From: Flavobacterium sp. KACC 22763
GTDB taxonomy: Bacteria > Bacteroidota > Bacteroidia > Flavobacteriales > Flavobacteriaceae
Assembly (NCBI RefSeq): GCF_028736155.1
Contig: NZ_CP117879.1
Span: 5,497,006 to 5,561,005 of the forward strand
Direction: 5' to 3'
DNA: 64,000 bases
Shown here piece after piece: positions 19,371 to 29,400 of the stretch. Positions within the stretch are counted from its first letter, which is position 1. Each line of letters opens with the position of its first letter. The notes beneath the pieces are model-generated. The model did no database searches and was not told the origin of the DNA. It saw only the letters and a list, made by a program, of their open reading frames with translations. The position numbers and the translations under genes were made by a program.

Positions 19371-20528
19371 TTAATATCCAATTGCGAACATATATCCTTC
19401 ATTGGCATCGATAAGGGCATAATAAGTGCTCTCTGTAACATTGGCTACGTGATTGTATCCTCTACTTCCTGAATTTGTTCTTATAGTCGATACCATAACA
19501 CTCAAAGCACCATGTGGCCAGGTTAAAGGGAAAGTGTATGTATTAGCATTACTCATTAAACGAGCCCATTGCAATATTAATCCGTTGCTGAATTTTTGAT
19601 AACCTCCGGTGAAAGGAATTACGCCTATAGAATGTCCAGCATCGTAGTCAGAACCTGGAGAAGTTGATACCGAGCCGTCTGCCATTAAGAATTGATTTGA
19701 AGTTCCGCCAGTTTTAATAAAGCTTTTACCTTCAACAGCTTCTGTAAAAGTTTTATTTCCTCCAATTGTTTGAGCCGTTGTTAAATCAACATATTTGGTG
19801 TTCAACTCCAAATCGGATAAAGTGACAGTGCTTTTGTACCAATAATCAACTTCGATATTACGATCGCTTATTACGGCTGAAAATGTAATAAGACCATTGT
19901 TATAATCTACATCATAATCTTTGCCTGTGCCTTCTCGAAGCAGCTGACCATTTTTATAAATTCTGATACTGTCTTTTACGGGAATTTCTGTTAAAGTGAT
20001 TTTATCATTATTAAAAGTTAGTTCATCAAAATTTTCTTTGAAAGGAATAGACAAACTGCCAAGAATCGGATTAGAACCAGATCCTTCAGATTCAGTATCA
20101 AAATTTTTAGACCAGTAATTTATTTCAATATTTCGACCGCTTATAGGTTCCGAAAATGTAAGGACACCACTGTCATAGTTTACATTATAATCTTCAATTT
20201 CTTTTAGTAACTGTCCGTTTTTATAGACTTTAGCGCTGTCTGCAATAGGAGTAGAATCTAGCTGAATAGATGATCCTGAAAAGTTATCTTGAAACTCTTT
20301 GTAAGGAACATAGCAATTACCGGCAATAATTCCCGCATTTTGAAATGCGGCTTTTAAAAGCGCGGGAGTGATGTATCGTTGGTTATCTGTTCCTGTTTCG
20401 ACCATTTGTAAATTGGCCTTGTCATCGTCTCTATGAACGAAATTGTCAAAAATTTCGACAAAGTCAAAGTGCGACGGAATATCCCCATTGTTGAATTTGT
20501 TGTGAAAGTCATTTCTGCTTGTTGCCAT
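19371..20528 (-). CDS. Tail-fibre protein with gp53-like C-terminal domain
   Basis: I chose the ATG at 20528 (MATSRNDFHNKFNNGDIPSH). The frame extends to 20600, but that part is basic, low in similarity to a fibre start and overlaps the intergenic region. The 385-aa product has two similar beta repeats (IPFKENFDEL / KVYKNGQLLKEIEDYNVNYD and IRIYKNGQLLREGTGKDYDV) and a shaft motif (AQTIGGNKTFTEAVEGKSF). Its C-terminal domain matches the gp53-like fibre tip (FSNGLILQWARLMS, FPLTWPHGALSVMVS, ending YMFAIGY). It lacks the shared module of the distal fibres. It follows the 1949-aa gene by 87 bp. Confidence 0.82.
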   Translation of the reverse strand: MATSRNDFHNKFNNGDIPSHFDFVEIFDNFVHRDDDKANLQMVETGTDNQRYITPALLKAAFQNAGIIAGNCYVPYKEFQDNFSGSSIQLDSTPIADSAKVYKNGQLLKEIEDYNVNYDSGVLTFSEPISGRNIEINYWSKNFDTESEGSGSNPILGSLSIPFKENFDELTFNNDKITLTEIPVKDSIRIYKNGQLLREGTGKDYDVDYNNGLITFSAVISDRNIEVDYWYKSTVTLSDLELNTKYVDLTTAQTIGGNKTFTEAVEGKSFIKTGGTSNQFLMADGSVSTSPGSDYDAGHSIGVIPFTGGYQKFSNGLILQWARLMSNANTYTFPLTWPHGALSVMVSTIRTNSGSRGYNHVANVTESTYYALIDANEGYMFAIGY

Positions 20529-20615
20529 TTTATTTAGTTTTATTTCTTTGCTTTTAAATGTTTTAATAGGTCTGAAATAAATACCAATGATTAGATCCAT
20601 TGGTATTTATAAGTT

Positions 20616-23600
20616 TTAAAGAGTTAGGATTTTTTCGTCGCTGCTTAACATGCCTGATGCGTTTTCTGAAATTGCTTTAAAATGATGGTAGATTCTGTCA
20701 CCGTCTTCATTTTTAATAATCAATTCATCCGTTTTTAATTTAGTCTGCTGAAGCGGTAAGGCAACATTTTTGAGATTTGTTGAAACTTCATGAATCTTCT
20801 CCCAATTCCCCTGACCGTTCATTTTGTATAAATGATATTTACCATTATAAACTGTTTTTTCCCAGTTGAAGACGACAGTCTTTAAGATTTCACCATTTGC
20901 TCCCGTGACAGTTCGAGAAGCTTCCAAAATTGGAGATTCAGGCGAAACATTATCAACAATAACTGTTGCTGTAATTTTTGAAGGCTGTGATGGTGCATAA
21001 TCAACATTTTTAATCGGACTTTCGGTAGTTGATTCTGGATCAGCATACTCAATTTGTTTAGAAACTGTGATTCTGTAAAAAAGACCATCTCCAAAAGGAA
21101 CTTCTTCTAAATCTTCAAAATCGTCATAAACAGTCCATACATTTTCAAAATCTGTCGATAAAGTATCTTCATCGATTACAATTTCTTTAGCCAGTTTCAT
21201 TGTTCTTATGGATTGGGCATCAAGCATTGTATTAGCGCGATAAATATTGATTTTTCTAATTTTATATTCTGGCTGATATGCATTTAACTCGATCTGAACA
21301 GCGGGCTTAATTCCTAATACTTTATTTTCAAGAATTGGTATAATTCTTTTAATTTCGGGAGTTTTAGGTGGAGTAGAAGCCACTAATTTCACAGGTCCTA
21401 AAAGATCACTAAACTCTCCAAAATTCATTTTAATGTCCATTTCACGAACAGCGTAGAAATAGATGTTTTGCGAATTTCCATCCAGATTAAAATCGGTAAA
21501 TTGGACTCTGTTTTGGTTTTCATTTACAACTTTCATCATTGGAGCAATATCAAAATCGGCATCAGTTGGTTTTAAAGCATTTCCGTTTTTATCTTTAATG
21601 GTTTGTTTTTTATTAACCGGCACATACTCATTACCTTTGATATACTCATAAATTACAGGCACTTCAGTTAATGGAACAAAGGCATTGTAAATAGCTTGTT
21701 CAATAAAATATACCGCTAACATTGGTTCCTGAACTCCTTTATCTTCAGAAATAAGAACCTGATTAAGTGATTCTATTGAAATAATTTCTTCTGCTTTTTT
21801 TGCATTTACATCTAAAGTGCTGTTATGCCATTTGATAAAGTCATTAATTAGTTCTATAAACTCGTCATTGTCAGGCATTGGAAATTGATAATTTTCTTCA
21901 AGATTATTTTTTGGAAAAATATCATATTGACCTCTTGTGGCAAGTTCATTAAAATCTAAAAAGTCTGCCCATCTATTGTTAAAGTCAATTTCATCATTTC
22001 CACCCAGTTTGTTTAATTCTTCACGGATTGTACTTACGGTTGTTGGTTTGAATAAAACATTCAACAAGTCTTCATCATTGGCTCTGTAATGCAATAATCC
22101 ATAAGGTTTTCGGTCTTGATTATACTTAGTTGTGAAAGTAAAAGTCGAACGGTTGTAAAAATCTGGACGTGTTGCGTACAAACTACCGCCAATGATCTCT
22201 TCAGGTTTTTCAGTTTTCTCGACCTTGACAGCATACATTGGACAAGGAATACTAATTTTTGATTTGTAACCGATAGCTGGCTTTGAATATGTACTGATTC
22301 CAAAACTAGAGTAGTGAGTATTTTCATTTTCTCTTGGTTGAATGTTTTCTTTTGTGATTCCCGAAACTGGATCTGCATACAAGTAAACCTTGTAACTTGG
22401 ATAGTAGTTTACACTTTGCGAAACAATTTCATCTGTATAGCTTGGAGCTTCATTTTCTTCACGAGGACCATCTTCAGAACCTAAAATTTCATCATAGTCC
22501 TCAGCCATGGTTTGTGTGACGTAATTACCAAGTTTAAAATCAGGATCGTCAATATATAAGACTAGATTTCCAGTTGTACCAATGTTTTCGGTTTTAAAAA
22601 CCTTAAACTCTTTTCTCGATTTTACAGGGACCGAATTTCCTTCTTTAAAAGCATTTTTTGTAAACAATCTTACAATACCATTTGACCATTCTACAGAGTT
22701 TTCTTTCTCCGATTTAAATTGAAGATGCTGAGGTAAACTAAAGTTTTTGAAAATAACTTTATATAATCCTAAATGTTTTTTCTGACCTTTTGGTAATGGA
22801 ATTAGATCGCCTTCTTTATCTACTTTGTACTCTCCATTTTCATCCATTTCATACGAATCTTCAAAAACTCTTTCAATTACAGCTTTATTCCAAACTCCTC
22901 TTGTTTTTTCGACTTGCAGATTCTCTCCATTTTCATTGGTGTGATCAATAACTTCACGGTGAATCTTATTTAAATTTTCAGGATATTGAACTGTAAAATC
23001 AATTTGTGGATCATGCCAATTTGAAACTGTCTGCATATTTTGCACCAGTGTGCATAATCTGCTTTCAGGATATTTAATGTCTAGAATTTGTTCAGAATCG
23101 ATTGTAGCATCTCCATCAGCATGAAGTTTGTCAGTTACTTCTTTTTTCAGTACTTCAATTAGAGCATAGTCAAAAACATCATTAGAATTTTCATCTTTTT
23201 TAAGTTTAACTTCGATATTTTGAATGATATAATTTTGATCTCCAATAGTTAAAATCCCCCCAGTAAACCTGGTTTTATTTGCATCGTCTAATCCAATTTT
23301 GACCTGCTGACCACTACTGATAATTCTATACTCTCTTATTTTTACAATTGCAGTAAGGTTATTGGCAGTATCGTTGTCAATAATTTCAATTTCACCATAT
23401 TCAACTTCAGGAAGTCCGTCTTTGTAATACAGTTTAAAATGATCTGCCAATATTTCTTCAGTATCAGGAAAAATAGATTCTGTATCGGTTTCTGCATCTT
23501 CAACAGATATTTCTTTTGGAACAGGATAACTTAACAATTCCTGAGCAGAATAATAATCAAACATAATTCTGACTAATGTTTTATCTGCACCAGTAATCTT

Positions 23601-26465
23601 ACCTAATAGTTGTTGTTCTGATTGAGAAGTAAATAATAACGGATTTTCCTCTGTAACCAAAAGAGCATTCATATTGCTCGGAGGCATTAAATTATTGGCA
23701 GGTTTAATGTCAGATTTAATACTAATTTGACGTCCAGATGTGGCTCTCGAGAAAATATTAATTCCGTATCCTTGATAGATATAGGTGTTTTCTCCAGTTT
23801 GTTCCTGAATAGCATTTAAAACTGATTTTCCAGGCTCAGGAATATTAATTGGAACGGTTTCAAATTCTGATTCTTTTAGATTTTGATTGACACTTTTGTA
23901 TTCAACATCGTGTGATAATTCTGGATTCTTCCATGTTGTTTCAGAAGCAATTTTATGATCAATTCCTAAATATACAGGAAAAGTAAAAGTACTTCCATCA
24001 TATTCTGATGATGATTTGAAAAAGTCATTTTTTGAATAGGGATTGACAGTATCATAATCCATTACATCATCCATAAACAAGCTCACATACCTTTTTTTTC
24101 CATCAAAACTGTAACCTTCAAGATCTGTAATTTGGGTATTTGAGTTTTCATCTGAACCAGCATTTAATCCAGGAACAATTTTGCTTAACTGAACAGGAAG
24201 AGGCATACGTTCTGTATCTACAGAAGTTGGAATACTCATCGAAAGATGCTGCATTTCTTTTCCTTCTATGCCATCTTCTAAACTTCCAAAAGTGGTATAT
24301 TCTGTTAAGTAAATGTACTCGCCATTATAAACTTCTTCATCAAGATCTAAACAACCTAAACCTAACATACGTGCAACGTGATAATCGTTTGCAGCAATGT
24401 TTAAGATATCCAGATACGATATTTCGGTTAAATTGTCAGCGTATTGCTGTACTTCTCCATCTTTTGGATCATTAATAGGTATGCGATCACCAAAAGGAAT
24501 ACTTTTTTCGGCTCTTGGATTATCGGATTTACTTAACTTGATATATTCCAGTACAATATCTTTGATGTTTTCGTCAGTAATATCATTTTCAACCGTTGGT
24601 CTGTTCCATTTTGCTTTATAGTTTTTAATGTTTACATATTCACCATCATTAAATTTTAACCATTTTCCATGAACAGCGTTTAACTTTGGTTCAAGCTGTT
24701 CAAAAACTTTAAAGTCATTTGTGTCAAGACCATATTTTCCTTTCAAAATCCAGTCTCCGTTTGCATTAGCATTAGTAATGAAATCAGAATAAAACTCAAA
24801 TTGAATAGCATTTAAAAGGCAATAATTGGCTTTAAATCGAATACTTCTTCCATTTTCAGCAACTACACGAATTTTATTATTTAATTGCTCTGAATTGTAG
24901 GTTTTACGGTTGCTAACATTTTTAGAAGCGGTAATTTTGTTTTCGGCAACAGATAATGTTTCCAGTTTTACACTTTTTGAAGCATTTGAAGATGAAAAAT
25001 CTAATTCGGCAGCAAAGAATAAATCTGTTTTGGTTTCAATTTCCACCAAACTATTTCCATAGGCTTGCATAAAACCAACAGGATTAGTTAATGGATCAAT
25101 GCTAAGTTTAATTGATTTATATTTCTTGTCATCTTTAAAATTAACATAAACCGATCTTTGCGGATTTGCTGTTTTATAAATCCAAAGCGCCTTTTTGTTG
25201 TCAACAACATTTGGATTTTGAGTCAAGTCTACTGTTTGGCTGATTTTTGTATAAGGCGCTCTGTAGACTTTTACAAAGTCATCAGGTTTATTAAAACTAG
25301 AATTAGAATTTTCGCCATCGTACAATTCACCTTTAGGAAGGTGATTTTCCCCCAGTTTGCCATTCAGCACCCATCGAAGGTGAATTCCTCTTGTACTGTC
25401 AATTCCTCTTGAACCTGCTGCGGCGATTTGTAAATAGGCCGACTGCAGATTTGTTTTTTCTGAAGAAATATCAATTATTGATGATTCTCTGCCGACATTA
25501 AAATCAATCTTAATTCCTAAAGGATTAAAAACATTGTTTAGATCAACAAGAGCTGAAAAATGACCAAGTGCTAAAGCTTTCCCTTCAATTCGAATAGGAA
25601 CTTCAACTTCGGATTTTCCTGGAATAGTTACCGAGTTATCAAGCTTAAAAATAAGCCCATTCAGATTTTTTTCTCTATGAATTTTTGTTCCGCCACTTAA
25701 AGTCAGCGGAACTCGGCTTTTATTTTTTAGAAGTAAAGTTCCGCATGGTTTACTAATTCTAATGCCTTTTCTTAAAGAAGGATAAGCTAAATTATCGTCA
25801 ATAATGCTGACGCTAGGAAAACAGCCAATCTGTAAATCAGATAAATTGGTTGCAAGTTTATTTAATTCGATTCCTAAAGTATTGAAATCGGGAACTCTGA
25901 TATAATCTGAATCTAAGGCAGAAGTCTGATCATTTTTTAAAATTGGTGTTCTTCCTAAAAAGGTTGTAAGCGGTGTTGTCAGTTCTTCAATAGTATCAAA
26001 CGAGCTTGTCACTCCGTACACAAAAACTTTTGAGTTAAGATTTAACTCAGTAAACAGATTTTTTAAAAACTCAGAATTATTGACTTGCAGACCGTCAGTA
26101 ACTACAAAGACAATATCTGGAGTAACAGATAAGTTTTTGGCAACATTTAAACCAGAAGCCCAATAATCTGATTGAATGCTTTCATTTCCAAGACCATATA
26201 AATCAATCCAATCAATAAAATCTTGATAATTACTCGAAATTTTTTTCTGAATGACGTTATCGAGTCTAACAGCAGTATCGCTGTTAGACATTCCGATTAA
26301 CGAAAGTGTGATATTACTTTGTTTTTGAGAATTGATAAATAAAGATAGTCCGTCACGAATCTGCTGTGCTTCGTTTCCATTGATCGAACCAGATTCGTCG
26401 ACTACAATTGCTACATAAGTTGCACAGCCCGAGAGCTGGCTTTCCTGAAGATTTATAGAACTCAT
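20616..26465 (-). CDS. Giant protein with N-terminal VWA domain (1949 aa)
   Basis: Residues about 15-210 form a von Willebrand factor A domain with a complete-looking MIDAS: D23-x-S25-x-S27 (VVDESGSIN), a Thr in GMSNSDTAVRL, and Asp in VFVVTDGLQ. VWA domains mediate metal-dependent protein contacts. The remaining ~1700 residues are beta-rich with no family I can name. The segment near the C-terminus looks FN3-like (PPKTPEIKRI, KIRKINIYRANTM, YHLYKMNGQGNWEKIHEVST). There is no signal peptide, transmembrane segment or T9SS sorting domain. It starts 15 bp after the 2472-aa gene, so the two giants are coexpressed and probably act together. Toxin, scaffold and adhesin are all possible. Confidence 0.8.
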   Translation of the reverse strand: MSSINLQESQLSGCATYVAIVVDESGSINGNEAQQIRDGLSLFINSQKQSNITLSLIGMSNSDTAVRLDNVIQKKISSNYQDFIDWIDLYGLGNESIQSDYWASGLNVAKNLSVTPDIVFVVTDGLQVNNSEFLKNLFTELNLNSKVFVYGVTSSFDTIEELTTPLTTFLGRTPILKNDQTSALDSDYIRVPDFNTLGIELNKLATNLSDLQIGCFPSVSIIDDNLAYPSLRKGIRISKPCGTLLLKNKSRVPLTLSGGTKIHREKNLNGLIFKLDNSVTIPGKSEVEVPIRIEGKALALGHFSALVDLNNVFNPLGIKIDFNVGRESSIIDISSEKTNLQSAYLQIAAAGSRGIDSTRGIHLRWVLNGKLGENHLPKGELYDGENSNSSFNKPDDFVKVYRAPYTKISQTVDLTQNPNVVDNKKALWIYKTANPQRSVYVNFKDDKKYKSIKLSIDPLTNPVGFMQAYGNSLVEIETKTDLFFAAELDFSSSNASKSVKLETLSVAENKITASKNVSNRKTYNSEQLNNKIRVVAENGRSIRFKANYCLLNAIQFEFYSDFITNANANGDWILKGKYGLDTNDFKVFEQLEPKLNAVHGKWLKFNDGEYVNIKNYKAKWNRPTVENDITDENIKDIVLEYIKLSKSDNPRAEKSIPFGDRIPINDPKDGEVQQYADNLTEISYLDILNIAANDYHVARMLGLGCLDLDEEVYNGEYIYLTEYTTFGSLEDGIEGKEMQHLSMSIPTSVDTERMPLPVQLSKIVPGLNAGSDENSNTQITDLEGYSFDGKKRYVSLFMDDVMDYDTVNPYSKNDFFKSSSEYDGSTFTFPVYLGIDHKIASETTWKNPELSHDVEYKSVNQNLKESEFETVPINIPEPGKSVLNAIQEQTGENTYIYQGYGINIFSRATSGRQISIKSDIKPANNLMPPSNMNALLVTEENPLLFTSQSEQQLLGKITGADKTLVRIMFDYYSAQELLSYPVPKEISVEDAETDTESIFPDTEEILADHFKLYYKDGLPEVEYGEIEIIDNDTANNLTAIVKIREYRIISSGQQVKIGLDDANKTRFTGGILTIGDQNYIIQNIEVKLKKDENSNDVFDYALIEVLKKEVTDKLHADGDATIDSEQILDIKYPESRLCTLVQNMQTVSNWHDPQIDFTVQYPENLNKIHREVIDHTNENGENLQVEKTRGVWNKAVIERVFEDSYEMDENGEYKVDKEGDLIPLPKGQKKHLGLYKVIFKNFSLPQHLQFKSEKENSVEWSNGIVRLFTKNAFKEGNSVPVKSRKEFKVFKTENIGTTGNLVLYIDDPDFKLGNYVTQTMAEDYDEILGSEDGPREENEAPSYTDEIVSQSVNYYPSYKVYLYADPVSGITKENIQPRENENTHYSSFGISTYSKPAIGYKSKISIPCPMYAVKVEKTEKPEEIIGGSLYATRPDFYNRSTFTFTTKYNQDRKPYGLLHYRANDEDLLNVLFKPTTVSTIREELNKLGGNDEIDFNNRWADFLDFNELATRGQYDIFPKNNLEENYQFPMPDNDEFIELINDFIKWHNSTLDVNAKKAEEIISIESLNQVLISEDKGVQEPMLAVYFIEQAIYNAFVPLTEVPVIYEYIKGNEYVPVNKKQTIKDKNGNALKPTDADFDIAPMMKVVNENQNRVQFTDFNLDGNSQNIYFYAVREMDIKMNFGEFSDLLGPVKLVASTPPKTPEIKRIIPILENKVLGIKPAVQIELNAYQPEYKIRKINIYRANTMLDAQSIRTMKLAKEIVIDEDTLSTDFENVWTVYDDFEDLEEVPFGDGLFYRITVSKQIEYADPESTTESPIKNVDYAPSQPSKITATVIVDNVSPESPILEASRTVTGANGEILKTVVFNWEKTVYNGKYHLYKMNGQGNWEKIHEVSTNLKNVALPLQQTKLKTDELIIKNEDGDRIYHHFKAISENASGMLSSDEKILTL

Positions 26466-26480
26466 TTTTTTCTTATTTTT

Positions 26481-29400
26481 TTAAAGATTTGTATTGTATA
26501 ATGGCAGTATCTGCGTATCAATTGTGTTTGTTAAAGGACCACTTCCTTCGTTATTCCACATTTTGTATTTAAACCTGATTTTCAAGTTTTCTATTCCAGA
26601 AATGATTTTGCTGCTATGCATGATCAAAGCTTGCGAGTAATCTTTTGAATGCAGTACACTGTATCCAGATATTGGATTTCCTAGTTCATCTAAAACAGAA
26701 ATAGTATCTTGAATTTCTTCTAAAGGTATTTTAGGAATATTAAAAGGCTCTGGGTTTCGAACTAAAAGCGCTATCGTCGCTCCAGTATTCGTGTCAATAA
26801 TTCTATTCACCTCGGTACCCTGAGCAGGATCAAGAGGAGAGAGTTTTAAGATTCCTTCGGTCGCACGATCAAATAAATGTTGATATTTTGTAGCCATTGA
26901 ATCGCTCAATGCATTTGTAGCAGTATCAGTTTTAGGAGCGATTAAATAATGCAAAGCATCAATACGTTCCTGATCAAGATTAACATTCACATCATACAAA
27001 GCTTCTTTAGTTTTTTCTTTATCAACAAAATAACTCTGAACTTGTTCTTTAAAATCTTCATAACGCGAAGTCTGGAATCCAAATTGATGAACAAGGATGT
27101 TTTTGCTTTCGCTTGAAATTCCTATTTGAGCACCATCAAAAAAGTTATTGACTAAAACAGTATACAGTTTAGAAGGTTTTAAATTGGTTAAAGTTGTTTT
27201 GTATTTTAATGATTTTGGTTTTAAAGGATTTCCTAACACAAGAGCGCATCGCGTCTTAGAAGGATCTTCAATAAAATTGTTTAACATTCTAACACCCAAT
27301 GGAATTCTAGGATCATTATCATCAGTCCATTCTTCGCTATTATCTTTTTCTATCGGTTGTGGATAAGCGATTTCTTCTTGTCCTTCTACCAATGGTTTTA
27401 TAGGATATTCAATAAGAAGATCAGTTAGCGGATCTTTAATGAAAAGATTAAGTTTTCCTTTAATCTCAGGTCTTTCCGTTTCGTATTCTGCCCAATTTTT
27501 AAACATGTGAGAAGTATATGTACTCGTAAAGAATAAAGAAATATCACATTGCTCACTGCCGTAGAATGAAGGTTTAGACTGTAATAAACTTCCATCTGCA
27601 TTTGGATAAGAACGGTTATAATCCAAATAATTTCTCAATGAAGTGAGCGGAGATTTAGACAATGCTGTCAATTCATTTTTCGCCGGCGGATTTTGAGGAT
27701 CAATTGCTTCAGGATCCTTAACTGGGAAATGCCCAACTGGTCCAAGGGTTTTAAATCCATAATAATATTTAAATTCTACAGGATTCTTTTTATTATCATC
27801 AACCGTATCTGTTAAGGTAAAATCTAAACAGTATGTCGTATTTGGTCTCCAAATTGGCTGTACTGTTGTTTCGACCGCATTTTTCATCGCTTGTAATTGC
27901 TCAGCTACGGCAGGAATATCCAAAATCGTTTTATTATGATAATACTCTTCTTTACTAAACCAATCTACTCTCTGAATACAAGTAGTGTAATTAAGTTCTG
28001 GATCTTCAGTATTTACTAGATTTGAACAAATAACAGCATCAGTTGTAATTATGTTTGATTTTCTAATACTTCTTCTAAAATCTAATCCGTTGATTAAATC
28101 CAGTGCTGAATAATTGACACTTCCGTTTGTTAAAGTTGTTGTGGAATTAGTGACAGAAACTTGTTCGGCAGGATGTAAAGAACAATTATTAAACGTATCG
28201 TTAAACAATGAAAAATAAACACCTTTTTCTTTTGGCTTGCTAGAAAGCATCAGAATTTCATTTACAGATGGTTCATTTTGAATATGTATGATTGAAGCAT
28301 CCGTAACATTTGATTCTCTCTTAATTAATCTTGCTTGGGTCAAAGTTTCATTCAATACAAATAAATAATGCGTATTGTAAGCCACAACTGAATGATCATT
28401 TAATGTTTGATTAGATAAATAAATTGCCGAATCAAAAATGTTGTCATTTTTTACTAATGATAGAGTGTCTCCATCAATTTGTGCCAAGGCAAATTTGTCA
28501 TTCGATAATTTAACAGAAAGCAGCGTTTTATTATTGGCAATTATGGCATCGACAATTTCAACTACATCAGTTGTAGAAATTACTTTTGTATCCGTTACAG
28601 AAATTACTTTTGATACATTGTTGACGCCTAAACGAATAACTTTTTTATCCTTAGTAATTAAACTAAATTCATTCTCATTATACTGGAGAACTTTAACTGC
28701 TTCTCCGTTAACTTTAGAACGATAAACCACAGTTCTGTCGCTTCCTTTTATCCAACTGATTTGAGTTTCAGTTGATGATGTATTATTAATCCAAAGAAGA
28801 TCATTATTGGCTAATGGCAATATTTTGTTAAAGCCTAAAGAATAAGTATTTAAATATTGCGTTCCTAGAATCGGATTTAGTTCTTCATCCATTTCAACAA
28901 TTGCAGTTGCAGCAATAGGAGAGGAGCATCCTATAATAAAGTCAAGATCGATTGTTGCTTCTCCAATTCCTTTGCATTGTTCTGCATTTAAGGCTTGGGT
29001 TACTAACAAATGATCATTTACAACCTGCAGAGAAGTTACAATTCCATTGATTAAACGTTCTCCAATAATAGCACCATCAGAATTGACATGTAATAGAATT
29101 GTAGTTTTAGGATTCTCTTTTGGATGGAATGTTACTACATACGAATCTTTGAATTTAATTACCTTATCGAAATCATATAAAGCTCTTCCATTATAGCCAT
29201 AATAATGAGTAAAAGTCAATGCATTTGGATTACTTTCGGCATTAGGATTTTCATTACCAGCATCCAATTTCAGATTGGTCAATTCAGTCATTAACGAATT
29301 GTATTTGGTAATTTTTATAGGATCTGTTAGCGTAATTTCAGTTTCTCCACTACGCTCATCGTAAGTATCATCAAATAAAGCTGCAATTTCATTTCTGATT

